Assembly: GCA_028284905.1 (NCBI GenBank)
Contig: JANQQU010000073.1
Span: 62,001 to 126,000, forward strand
Direction: 5' to 3'
From: Calditrichia bacterium
Lineage (GTDB): Bacteria > Calditrichota > Calditrichia > RBG-13-44-9 > J075
DNA length: 64,000 bases
How positions within the stretch are numbered: the stretch's first letter is position 1; each line of letters begins with the position of its first letter. Made by a program: the position numbers and the translations under genes. Below are positions 34,159-42,292 of this stretch, piece by piece. The notes under the pieces are model-generated. The model ran no database searches. It had not been told where the DNA came from and saw only the letters and a program-made list of their open reading frames with translations.

Positions 34159-35550
34159 TTAAATTCTTTCAAAATAGCGAGCGCGTTCCCAGGCAGTGAC
34201 GACCTCATCAAATTTCCGCTGCTCTACCCGGAAAAAATTCAGATAATGATCGATGATTTGATCGCCAAAAGTTCTCCGCGCCCACGTACTGTTATCCAGC
34301 ATTGCAATGGCATTCGGCAAAGATTGCGGCACCCGGGCGATATTGTCGTCGGCATAGGCATCGCCACTAAACATTTCCGGCGGTTCAATTTTATTACGAA
34401 TGCCATCCAGCCCGGCGGCTAAACTCATTGCGTATGCGAGGTATGGATTAGCGTCCGCGCCGGGCGCCCGGCATTCGATGCGCAAGCCGTCCCCATGGCC
34501 AATTACCCGAAAGCAGGTTGTGCGATTATCATGGCTCCAGGCAACGCCGGTCGGGGCAAAGGAACCGGCGGCATAGCGCTTGTATGATGTTGGCAATGGC
34601 GCGTAGAACGCAAAGATTTCCGGTAAGTGCTTCATCCATCCGCCGAGGAACCAGCGAAATTCCGGCGCACTGTGCAACGGCCCCATCGGCTCGTCTCCGG
34701 GAAAAACCGCCTGGCGACTCTTGCTGTTCCACAAGCTTAAATGCAGGTGAAAACTGGAGCCGGCGTAGCGCTCATCCCATTTCGACATAAAGGTAATTGC
34801 ACAATTTTTCAGGTAGGCGATTTCCTTAGCGCCGTGCTTGTAGATAGCGTGGCGGTCGGCCATTTCCAACAACTCGGCATAGCGGAGATTAATCTCCTGC
34901 TGGCCCGGTCCCCACTCGCCTTTGGAGAATTCCACCGGCACCCCGGATCTATCCATGTGATTTCGGATCGCACCGACAACAAACTCCTCTTTCGTCCCTT
35001 GGAAGATGTGATAATCTTCGATATAGCGTCCCTGTGGCTTCAGATCGAGATATTGCTTCTCCGCTGCTTCTTCATAGGTATCTTTAAAAATGTATAATTC
35101 GAGTTCGCTGCCCCCTTTGGCAAAACATTCCAGCGTGGCTGCTTCAGCAATTTGTTTTTTCAAAATTGAACGTGGGGCAACATCGACCAGATTGTCGGCG
35201 GCATCTTCATACACATCGCACATAACAATTGCTGTTTTATCCAGCCAGTCTGCCACGCGCAGAGTGTCCATGTCCGGCACCATACGAAAATCCCCATACC
35301 CTTTTTCCCAGCTGGTAAACTGATAACCCGGGGAAGGATCCATTTCCATATCACAACCGAGGAGATAATCACAGGCATGCACCGCTTTTCCGAGCACATC
35401 GTTCAGGAAGTAATCACCGGTAATACGTTTACCGACCAGGCGGCCGAACATATCCGGAAAAACAGTAAGCACAGTTTCAATGGTTTCTTCTGCGATCATT
35501 TTTTCCAATTGTGTTTTCGAAAGCATCCCTTTGGGCGGATTCGCGGGCAT
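34159..35550 (-). CDS. Glutamine synthetase-like gamma-glutamyl-amine ligase
   Basis: A 463-residue GlnA-fold ligase of the PuuA/GlnA4 type. The ATP-Mg ligands lie in GGSELELYIF, and the active-site segment reads WGPGQQEINLRYAE, where true glutamine synthetases have GQHE. SSFHLHLSLW carries the conserved His. The C-terminus WERARYFERI is typical of gamma-glutamylpolyamine ligases, and the adenylylation loop of GlnA is absent. It likely attaches glutamate to a small amine using ATP. It starts 17 bases after the aldehyde dehydrogenase and is directly followed by the PuuD-like hydrolase. Confidence 0.9.
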   Translation of the reverse strand: MPANPPKGMLSKTQLEKMIAEETIETVLTVFPDMFGRLVGKRITGDYFLNDVLGKAVHACDYLLGCDMEMDPSPGYQFTSWEKGYGDFRMVPDMDTLRVADWLDKTAIVMCDVYEDAADNLVDVAPRSILKKQIAEAATLECFAKGGSELELYIFKDTYEEAAEKQYLDLKPQGRYIEDYHIFQGTKEEFVVGAIRNHMDRSGVPVEFSKGEWGPGQQEINLRYAELLEMADRHAIYKHGAKEIAYLKNCAITFMSKWDERYAGSSFHLHLSLWNSKSRQAVFPGDEPMGPLHSAPEFRWFLGGWMKHLPEIFAFYAPLPTSYKRYAAGSFAPTGVAWSHDNRTTCFRVIGHGDGLRIECRAPGADANPYLAYAMSLAAGLDGIRNKIEPPEMFSGDAYADDNIARVPQSLPNAIAMLDNSTWARRTFGDQIIDHYLNFFRVEQRKFDEVVTAWERARYFERI

Positions 35551-35567
35551 AGTATTCTCCAGCTAGA

Positions 35568-37016
35568 TTATTCTTCGGTATGAAAGTACACACTTTTTAA
35601 TTCGCAATAATTGTCAAGCACTGCTAATCCCAGTTCCCGGCCAATGCCACTCTCCTTCATTCCTCCAAACGGTGTTTCCAGATGAGCACTATGCGCGGAA
35701 TTAATCGAGATCACCCCGGTTTCCACTGCCCGGGCGACGCGTAGCGCTTTCCCACCGTCACGAGTCCAGACCGAACCGGAAAGGCCGTAAATACTTTCAT
35801 TGGCTATACGGATGGCATCAGCTTCATCTTCGAAAGGCATGGCACAAAGTACCGGGCCGAAAATTTCTTCCTGCATAATGTACATTTTCGGGGTAACGTC
35901 TGTAAAAAGGGTGGGATTAAGATAATAGCCATTTTCAAAATCCGGGGCATCGCCGCCGCAGCGCAAATTAGCGCCTTCACTTTGGCCAAGTTCGATATAT
36001 TTTTCTACCCTTTCCCGGTGCTGACGGGTAATCAGCGGCCCCATTTCGGTAGATTCGTCCAGCGGTTCTCCCAATTTTACTGTGCGAAATTTCTCTTCCA
36101 GAGCATCCACAAATGATGGATACAACGACTTTTCGACCAGTAGCCGGCTGCGCGCACAGCAATCCTGCCCGGCATTTCCCAATACGCTCCAAACCGCACC
36201 GTCGATCGCTTTCTCCAGATTCGCATCGGCAAAAACGATATTGGCAGATTTTCCCCCCAACTCCAGCGTGACCGGTTTAATATGTTCCGCCGCCAAACGC
36301 ATGACGTCCTTACCAACAGTGGTTGATCCGGTAAAAGCGATTTTTCGCACGCCCGGATGCCGCACAATGGCCTCCCCGGCCTGATTTCCTTCCCCGGGAA
36401 CAATATTCAGAACACCAGGCGGAATGCCGGCTTCCAGCGCCAGGCGGCCAAGTTGCAAAGCGCTTAAGGGGGTTTGAGTGGCAGGTTTTAGAATGACGCA
36501 GTTCCCCATCGCCAATGCCGGTGCTACTTTCCAGGCGGTAATCACCAGGGGAAAATTCCAGGGCACAATCAATCCGCAAACCCCGATCGGCTCACGAAAA
36601 GTCATATTGACGCCCTGGGAAGAAACCGGCACGGTTTGACCACCAATTTTATTAATTGCCCCGGCATAGTATTCGAAGCAGTCTGCGGCGAGACCAATTT
36701 CTCCACGGGCATCGCGAATCGGTTTGCCGGTATTGCGGCTTTCCAGAACAGCGAGGCTTTCCGAGTGACTGCGAATTAACCCGGCCAGGGCCAGAAGCAT
36801 TTTCGTGCGATCGCGGGAGTGACATTTTTTCCAGGACTTCCGAAAAGCAGCTTCCGCTCGTTCAACGGCAATATTAATATCATCCGATCCGCCATCAGCA
36901 ACAACCGCAATAACGCTTTCAGTTGCTGGATTAATAATTTCCCGCACTTCCCCGGACACCGCTGCCTTGGATATGCCATCAATGAACAGCCCTTCTTGTA
37001 AAATACCGTCGTTCAT
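35568..37016 (-). CDS. Aldehyde dehydrogenase of the gamma-glutamyl operon
   Basis: A 482-residue NAD(P)-dependent aldehyde dehydrogenase. The catalytic Cys lies in GNAGQDCCAR, the general base Glu in LELGGKSANIVF, and the Asn in PWNFP. The family is PuuC/betaine-aldehyde-like. It should oxidise the gamma-glutamyl-aminoaldehyde to the acid. The frame opens with a TTG at 37034, but GGAGAAG lies inside that extension six bases before the ATG at 37016, so the shorter start is right. It leads the operon; the 257-base gap upstream should hold its promoter, though I see no clear boxes. Confidence 0.92.
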   Translation of the reverse strand: MNDGILQEGLFIDGISKAAVSGEVREIINPATESVIAVVADGGSDDINIAVERAEAAFRKSWKKCHSRDRTKMLLALAGLIRSHSESLAVLESRNTGKPIRDARGEIGLAADCFEYYAGAINKIGGQTVPVSSQGVNMTFREPIGVCGLIVPWNFPLVITAWKVAPALAMGNCVILKPATQTPLSALQLGRLALEAGIPPGVLNIVPGEGNQAGEAIVRHPGVRKIAFTGSTTVGKDVMRLAAEHIKPVTLELGGKSANIVFADANLEKAIDGAVWSVLGNAGQDCCARSRLLVEKSLYPSFVDALEEKFRTVKLGEPLDESTEMGPLITRQHRERVEKYIELGQSEGANLRCGGDAPDFENGYYLNPTLFTDVTPKMYIMQEEIFGPVLCAMPFEDEADAIRIANESIYGLSGSVWTRDGGKALRVARAVETGVISINSAHSAHLETPFGGMKESGIGRELGLAVLDNYCELKSVYFHTEE

Positions 37017-37273
37017 AACTACTTCTCCGGTCAAACATTTTTATTAGTTTCAAAATCGGAATAGGCTAGTTGAACTGCCCCGGGATTAACTAATCTGAGA
37101 TCAAAGTTGGTTGCGTTGAGAATATAATCAGTATATATCAGGAAGGAAAGGGTGTCAACGGAATTTTCCCGATTTTGTGAATGGATAATTTTGCGGAGAG
37201 TTCGCCTTGGATATCTAATAAGCTTTTGCTAAGTTTTTGAACTTTATTGAGCCATTGAATATCAGGAGTTTTC

Positions 37274-37981
37274 ATGAAAGGTTTTCTTATGTTTTTGTTT
37301 TTATTATTGTTAGCAGCCATTGGTGCCGGTGCTTATTTATATGTCGAGAATCAAAATGCCCGTGATACTGCAAAAACGCTGGAGGAGCAAAATGCAGAAC
37401 TTGCCTTTCAGGTAGAGCATTTGGAAGGGCGGATTAATCAGCTAAACCGGGAGTTTGAGGAACGGCTGGCAAAAGCTTCCGAAGAACAAGAAGCGGAGAT
37501 CAATAAATTGGCACTGGCTCAGGATGAGTTAGTCGAAGAACTCAAAGAAGAAATCGAGAAAAAAGAGATCGAAATTACCCAATTAGCGGACAAACTTTCC
37601 GTTCGCCTGGTGGACAAAGTTTTGTTTCCATCCGGCGAAGCAGAAATTACCGCGCCTGGCCTGAAAGTGCTTGAGCGGGTTGGCAATATCATTAAAACGA
37701 TTGAAGGGAAAATTATTCGCGTTGAGGGACATACGGATAATGTACCGATCCACAGTCGCCTGAAAGAAGATTATCCGACGAATTGGGAACTATCCACAGC
37801 CCGGGCAACTACAGTGGTTCGTTTTTTGGAAGAAACTGTCGGTGTAAAAGCTGTTAAACTGGAAGCGGTAGGCTTATCACAATTTCATCCGGTTGCCAGC
37901 AATAAAAGCATCGCCGGCCGCAGTAAAAACAGGCGGATCGAAATTTTATTGCTACCGGATAAATCTGAAGTTAAGAACTGA
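37274..37981 (+). CDS. OmpA/MotB-domain protein with coiled coil
   Basis: A 235-residue protein. An N-terminal helix (FLMFLFLLLLAAIGAGAYLYV) acts as membrane anchor or uncleaved signal, followed by about 75 residues of heptad-rich coiled coil (KTLEEQNAELAFQVEHLEG and on) and an OmpA-C domain. The peptidoglycan-binding motif is seen in EGHTDNVPI, NWELSTARATTVVRFL and SKNRRIEILL. It likely spans from inner membrane to cell wall like MotB/TolR-type or ZapB-like adaptors. AGGAG lies before ATG. It is monocistronic and divergent from the gamma-glutamyl operon. Confidence 0.88.
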   Translation: MKGFLMFLFLLLLAAIGAGAYLYVENQNARDTAKTLEEQNAELAFQVEHLEGRINQLNREFEERLAKASEEQEAEINKLALAQDELVEELKEEIEKKEIEITQLADKLSVRLVDKVLFPSGEAEITAPGLKVLERVGNIIKTIEGKIIRVEGHTDNVPIHSRLKEDYPTNWELSTARATTVVRFLEETVGVKAVKLEAVGLSQFHPVASNKSIAGRSKNRRIEILLLPDKSEVKN

Positions 37982-38028
37982 CAAAAACGAGGTTTAAATA
38001 TAGCGAAGAAATTTACGGCCGATGCACG

Positions 38029-38064
38029 TCTCCTCGTAAACTGACAAGCACTGTGACGAGGAGA
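38029..38064. terminator. Hairpin after the OmpA-like gene
   Basis: TCTCCTCGT (38029-38037) pairs perfectly with ACGAGGAGA (38056-38064) across an 18-base loop. Only GTTTTC follows on the plus strand, so termination would be weak. It sits between two convergent genes. Confidence 0.5.
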
Positions 38065-38069
38065 GTTTT

Positions 38070-38378
38070 CTAGAGGTCTCCGAGTACTCTTTTGATTGTT
38101 TCGTCCAGCTCGGAATCAAGTTCAATTTCGATTTCTTCTTTAGTACCTTCCAGAAAGTAGACCTCGATAATGCGGTGTTCCGGGCGCCAGGTTTCCCCGC
38201 TGCTATATTCACCATCATCAAAATCTTCATACATACTATAATCGACTTCATCGAAGTCTTCATATAAAAGGTACTCAACCTTATTGACATCTAATTCGAG
38301 CAGTTCACAGATCTCTTCGAAGACGGCTTTTTCAGCTATGCTTACGACTTTGTGATTCATACGATCTGGGAATTCCAT
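38070..38378 (-). CDS. Small, very acidic protein of unknown function
   Basis: A 102-residue protein with no signal peptide or membrane helix. It has a strongly acidic middle with the near-repeat YEDFDEVDYSMYEDFDDGEYS and a C-terminal half predicted as strand then helix (HRIIEVYFLEGTKEEIEIELD). I know no family. GGGAGATACCC before the ATG is a good ribosome site, which together with a sensible length supports a real gene. A second frame on the same strand (37994-38290) overlaps it and is the shadow. Confidence 0.65.
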   Translation of the reverse strand: MEFPDRMNHKVVSIAEKAVFEEICELLELDVNKVEYLLYEDFDEVDYSMYEDFDDGEYSSGETWRPEHRIIEVYFLEGTKEEIEIELDSELDETIKRVLGDL

Positions 38379-38665
38379 GGGTATCTCCCGCTCAGTTTAA
38401 TAATACATGTACGCATTACAATACCCATTACGGTGGGAATTTCTACTAGATGCTTATTCTTCCCGAATGTATTGTAATCTGGGATATTATAAGAAAAAAA
38501 AATAAAGAAACAACCAATAAATTTTTATGTTTAAAAAATATTCCTGTAAGAATTGGAACATCTTTTATGTGCGATGTTATATAATATTTTACGCGGTTTA
38601 TCTATTTCTTTACCCTAAATAATTGCCCTGTTTATATAATAATTACAGAAGAGGAATTTCACAAT

Positions 38666-39400
38666 ATGGATCACAAATTACTGATGAAAATTCTATTATT
38701 TTGCGCGCTGATAACGGGTTCAGTAGCGGCACAGGTAACGATTAAACCGTTTTATGGTTTTTACCGCCCCCGGCTGAATGATGTTAACAGCAAAATTGTA
38801 AATGATATTGATAATGTCCGAATTCTGCTGGATGCCCCGGTCCCTTCTGCCGGCAAATTTGATGGTGAATCAGTATTAGGCGGTCAGATTGAATATCATT
38901 TAAACGAAGATTATTTCTTCAATGTAAGTGTAGCGTTTTACAATGAGGATGTCAGCACCAGTTTTAGTCAGGACGGTTGGCAATTTGACTATCAACGGGA
39001 TATAGACTTCTACGATTTTGTGCTGAATCTCCATTATTACTTTAACTACAATTCCTGGCGCCGGGTCAATTATTATGCCGGTATAGGTGTTGGATATTTG
39101 TTGGTAAGAGCCAACTCTTTAACGGTTTCTACCAGTAACAATTACCTTACCGATGCCCGGGGAGAGTTCAATGGCAATGCGATAACCGCAGCGTTGACAG
39201 TCGGTGGTCACCTGAAGATGGCTGAACCGCTGATGTTGTGGGTCGAAGGTGGCTTACAATACGGCAATGTCGGAAATCTGGATGGAAAAACAACCAACAA
39301 CGGGGCTGCCGAAGAGGAATTACTTAGTGACTCCCAATTCGACCTCACCGGATTTTTTGTTCGGGGTGGCATCGGCCTTTCGCTTGGATTTCTGAACTAA
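38666..39400 (+). CDS. Outer membrane beta-barrel protein
   Basis: A 244-residue protein. The signal peptide (KILLFCALITGSVAAQ) is cut after VAA, and the mature chain is made of alternating strands (YYFNYNSWRRVNYYAGIGVGYLLV, AALTVGGHLKMAEPLMLWVEGGLQYG) ending GGIGLSLGFLN, the pattern of an eight-strand OmpA/OmpW-like barrel. The ligand or role is unknown. GAGGAATTT precedes ATG by nine bases. The 287-base AT-rich region upstream has no recognisable feature. Confidence 0.8.
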   Translation: MDHKLLMKILLFCALITGSVAAQVTIKPFYGFYRPRLNDVNSKIVNDIDNVRILLDAPVPSAGKFDGESVLGGQIEYHLNEDYFFNVSVAFYNEDVSTSFSQDGWQFDYQRDIDFYDFVLNLHYYFNYNSWRRVNYYAGIGVGYLLVRANSLTVSTSNNYLTDARGEFNGNAITAALTVGGHLKMAEPLMLWVEGGLQYGNVGNLDGKTTNNGAAEEELLSDSQFDLTGFFVRGGIGLSLGFLN

Positions 39401-39481
39401 CCGCTAATTTGCTGCCGTTCGGATATAGTTAAAGTAGAACACTTTTATTCTTGAACGATTGGTATCACAGGAGATCCGAAT

Positions 39482-39847
39482 ATGCAGCAATTAACCCTGG
39501 ACATGAACCTGGTCAATTTTATTCTGGTCGCAATGGCCGTTCTCTTATTTGCCCAGGCTTACGTGTTACTTCGCATTCGCAACATCTTGCAGGCGATTGC
39601 GATGAACTTTGATTCAATTATTTATTTTTGCCGGAAATTTGCCGGAAATGCCAACCAGCAGAACAAGGTGAAGGATACAGTTCCGAAAACCTGTCAGTTT
39701 TGCAAGCATCGGTTGGCCTACATTAATACCGGTAAAGCCGATAATTCCGAGGAAGATTTTTATCATCGCTGCGGATTAAGAAACATCAACATTTCCCTGA
39801 ACGATTCCTGCAAGCAGTATGAAGCAGATGAGCATGTTCAGTCTTAA
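39482..39847 (+). CDS. Single-helix membrane protein with C-terminal zinc-ribbon-like domain
   Basis: A 121-residue protein. One membrane helix (VNFILVAMAVLLFAQAYVLL) is followed by a cytosolic tail with CQFCKHRLAY and, about 25 residues on, YHRCGLRNINISLNDSCKQY. The CxxC plus two later Cys could bind one zinc ion. The family is not recognised. GGAGATCCGAAT precedes ATG. It lies 81 bases after the barrel gene on the same strand and may share its transcript. Confidence 0.7.
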   Translation: MQQLTLDMNLVNFILVAMAVLLFAQAYVLLRIRNILQAIAMNFDSIIYFCRKFAGNANQQNKVKDTVPKTCQFCKHRLAYINTGKADNSEEDFYHRCGLRNINISLNDSCKQYEADEHVQS

Positions 39848-39871
39848 TTTTAGTATGATGGAAGTGATCGG

Positions 39872-40771
39872 TTAATTTATTTCTGAAACAATATTACCAT
39901 CACTTTCAATGTATGCGCGGGCCATTTTCGGCGTATTAAAAGCAATGCCATAATGCCCGCTGCTGTCGATCGCAATCAATCCACCCAGCCCGTTTGCCCT
40001 TTCCTTTAGCAAAGACACTGCTTTTTCTACTGCTGCATTTGCAGACATGTTTTCCATGTAATCACAAGCCGTTTTACTGAGCAATGTTTTCATAATTGCC
40101 TCTCCCCATCCGGTCGCGGAAACTGCCCCGGAGATATTATCCGCATAGGCCCCTGCGCCAACAATTGGTGTATCTCCGACCCGGCCCGGTAATTTACGTG
40201 GCGTGCCACCGGTAGATGTCGCCGACGCCAAATTCCCGAATCTATCCATTGCAACCGCGCCAACTGTTCCCATCGGCGCCTGATCGAATGGATCCCGGGT
40301 ATGAAAATCCGGATCATCTTTTATCGACTGGAAAAATGCTAATTCACGTTCGGTTAACAGTTCACGGGGATCAAGCATCTCAAATCCATGTTTCTCGGCA
40401 AACAACTGTGCACCGGCACCAACCAGCAGAACATGTTCGCTTTCCTCCATTACTTTCCTGGCAACGCTTACCGGATGCAATAAATTCTGTATCGCAGCCA
40501 CAGCGCCAACATCAAGATTGCAGCCGTCCATTATAATAGCATCCAGTTCTATTTCTCCTACAGCGTTGAGAAATGCACCGCGCCCGGCATCAAAAGTGGG
40601 GTCTGCTTCCATAATATTGACGGCTGCTTCTACGGCCTCCAGGGCTGTCATTCCCGCTGCCAGACGTGGCGCAATTTCTTCGACAGCTTTATGAACACCT
40701 TGCAGATGGTCTGCTAATAAATTTTCCGGAATATTCCAGGCCCCGCCGTGGACGATGAGTCTTGTTTTCAT
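39872..40771 (-). CDS. iaaA: Isoaspartyl peptidase/L-asparaginase (Ntn hydrolase)
   Basis: A 299-residue plant-type asparaginase precursor. It self-cleaves before Thr169 (QAPMGTVGAV), which becomes the nucleophile. The alpha part has HGGAWN and FDAGRGAFLN, and the beta part SATSTGGTPRKLPGRVGDTPIVGAG, all typical. It removes isoaspartyl dipeptides during protein turnover and hydrolyses asparagine. No signal peptide is present, so it is cytosolic. No Shine-Dalgarno exists: a CAACGAA heptamer array reaches to within three bases of the start codon. Confidence 0.93.
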   Translation of the reverse strand: MKTRLIVHGGAWNIPENLLADHLQGVHKAVEEIAPRLAAGMTALEAVEAAVNIMEADPTFDAGRGAFLNAVGEIELDAIIMDGCNLDVGAVAAIQNLLHPVSVARKVMEESEHVLLVGAGAQLFAEKHGFEMLDPRELLTERELAFFQSIKDDPDFHTRDPFDQAPMGTVGAVAMDRFGNLASATSTGGTPRKLPGRVGDTPIVGAGAYADNISGAVSATGWGEAIMKTLLSKTACDYMENMSANAAVEKAVSLLKERANGLGGLIAIDSSGHYGIAFNTPKMARAYIESDGNIVSEIN

Positions 40772-40774
40772 AAT

Positions 40775-40807
40775 CGTTGTTCGTTGTTCGTTGTTCGTTG
40801 TTCGTTG
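40775..40807. repeat. CGTTGTT heptamer array at the iaaA start codon
   Basis: Nearly five perfect copies of CGTTGTT (AACAACG in the sense of the gene) lie directly upstream of the iaaA start. They occupy the place of the ribosome binding site. The same word occurs at 56985-57012 and 63313-63385. Confidence 0.9.
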
Positions 40808-41067
40808 AGAATTTATGCTTTTGATTTACGAATTTCATTTCTGGATCATCCTCAGCAGAATTTATTGCGCTAAATTTTAAAATGAAATGGGATTTGTCGA
40901 GAATTTCCGGAACAAATTTCTTCAGAGAACACTAAACATAACCATATTCTACAAAAGAATATCCAGATGGCACTTTGCCGTCCCATAATCGTTAAAATTT
41001 GAATTGACTAGCGAAGGCATAATCGTTAAAATCCGCTTCACGATACAAACCAACAGAGAAGGAAACT

Positions 41068-42072
41068 ATGAACGCACATCAAAACGTGACCGAGCAGGAA
41101 GTAGCGCTTCTGGAAAACTTATCCAACATCTATGCGGATATCAAAAGTGAAGTCCATAAAGTTGTTATTGGTCAGGAAGACATCATCGACCAGTTGCTTA
41201 TTTCACTTTTTTCCGGTGGACACTGCTTACTGGTCGGCGTACCCGGTTTGGCGAAAACTTTATTGATCAATACCCTTGCAAAAGTGCTCGAACTGAAATT
41301 TAATCGTATTCAGTTTACGCCGGATCTGATGCCTTCGGACATTACCGGCACGGAGATCATTGAAGAAGACCGCACCAGTGGCAAGAAGGCTTTTCGTTTT
41401 ATTAAAGGCCCGATTTTCGCGAACATTATTCTTGCTGACGAAATTAACAGAACCCCACCGAAAACGCAGGCTGCCCTGTTGGAAGCAATGCAGGAACACA
41501 AAGTAACAGCTGGTGGGGAAGATATGATTCTTGATGAGCCGTTCTTTGTTTTAGCCACTCAAAATCCCATCGAGCAGGAAGGAACCTATCCCCTGCCGGA
41601 AGCACAGCTGGACCGCTTCATGTTTAATCTCTGGATCGATTATCCCTCTTTTCAAGAAGAGGTCGATATTGTGAAAGCAACAACCGGCGACTACTCACCG
41701 GAATTGAAAAAGGTGATAGGCGCGGATGAAATTGTGAAGTGCCAAAAAGTATTACGGAAAATTGCTGTTGCGGATAATGTCATCGAATATGCGGTGAAGC
41801 TGGTAAATATGAGTCGCCCGGACTATAGCGAGGCCCCACAATTTGTGAAGGAATGGATAAATTGGGGCGCAGGACCACGTGCATCCCAGTATCTGATCCT
41901 CGGCGCAAAAACCCGTGCCGCTTTACTTGGCCGCTTTACCCCTTCGGAAGAAGATGTGCGCGCCTGCGCAATTCCGGTGCTCCGCCATCGCATCGTTACC
42001 AACTTCAACGCTGAAGCTGAAGGTGTTAATTCCATGGATGTTGTTCGAAAGTTATTTGAAGCAGCCGGTTAA
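41068..42072 (+). CDS. MoxR family AAA ATPase
   Basis: A 334-residue AAA+ ATPase. Walker A is GVPGLAKT, Walker B IILADEINRTPPKTQAALLEAMQE, sensor 1 ATQNPIEQEGTYPLPEAQLDRF, and the C-terminal lid has RASQYLILGAKTRALL. MoxR proteins remodel or activate partner complexes with von Willebrand or DUF58 proteins. Here the usual DUF58/BatA neighbours are missing; the next gene encodes the charged diblock secreted protein, behind a terminator-like hairpin. AAGGAAAC precedes ATG. Confidence 0.93.
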   Translation: MNAHQNVTEQEVALLENLSNIYADIKSEVHKVVIGQEDIIDQLLISLFSGGHCLLVGVPGLAKTLLINTLAKVLELKFNRIQFTPDLMPSDITGTEIIEEDRTSGKKAFRFIKGPIFANIILADEINRTPPKTQAALLEAMQEHKVTAGGEDMILDEPFFVLATQNPIEQEGTYPLPEAQLDRFMFNLWIDYPSFQEEVDIVKATTGDYSPELKKVIGADEIVKCQKVLRKIAVADNVIEYAVKLVNMSRPDYSEAPQFVKEWINWGAGPRASQYLILGAKTRAALLGRFTPSEEDVRACAIPVLRHRIVTNFNAEAEGVNSMDVVRKLFEAAG

Positions 42073-42087
42073 TTTTCTCGACATTTT

Positions 42088-42123
42088 TAACAAGGTTAAC
42101 ACTTTAAACTGTTAACCTTGTTA
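42088..42123 (+). terminator. Hairpin after moxR
   Basis: A perfect 14-base stem, TAACAAGGTTAACA (42088-42101) with TGTTAACCTTGTTA (42110-42123), with an 8-base loop. The following sequence GCATTATTTTC is only moderately T-rich. Confidence 0.65.
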
Positions 42124-42292
42124 GCATTATTTTCTTTCCCTGAAAAACTCCCCACTCATTTTTTTCGCCATAAACCATTTAACAACAAAGACTTAAAACC
42201 TAATCTTCTATTTTCTTTCCCTAAATTCAAATTTTCGGTATCGAATTTGAAGCAGATTAAAGTGGTACTTTTAAACAAGGGAAGGATACATC

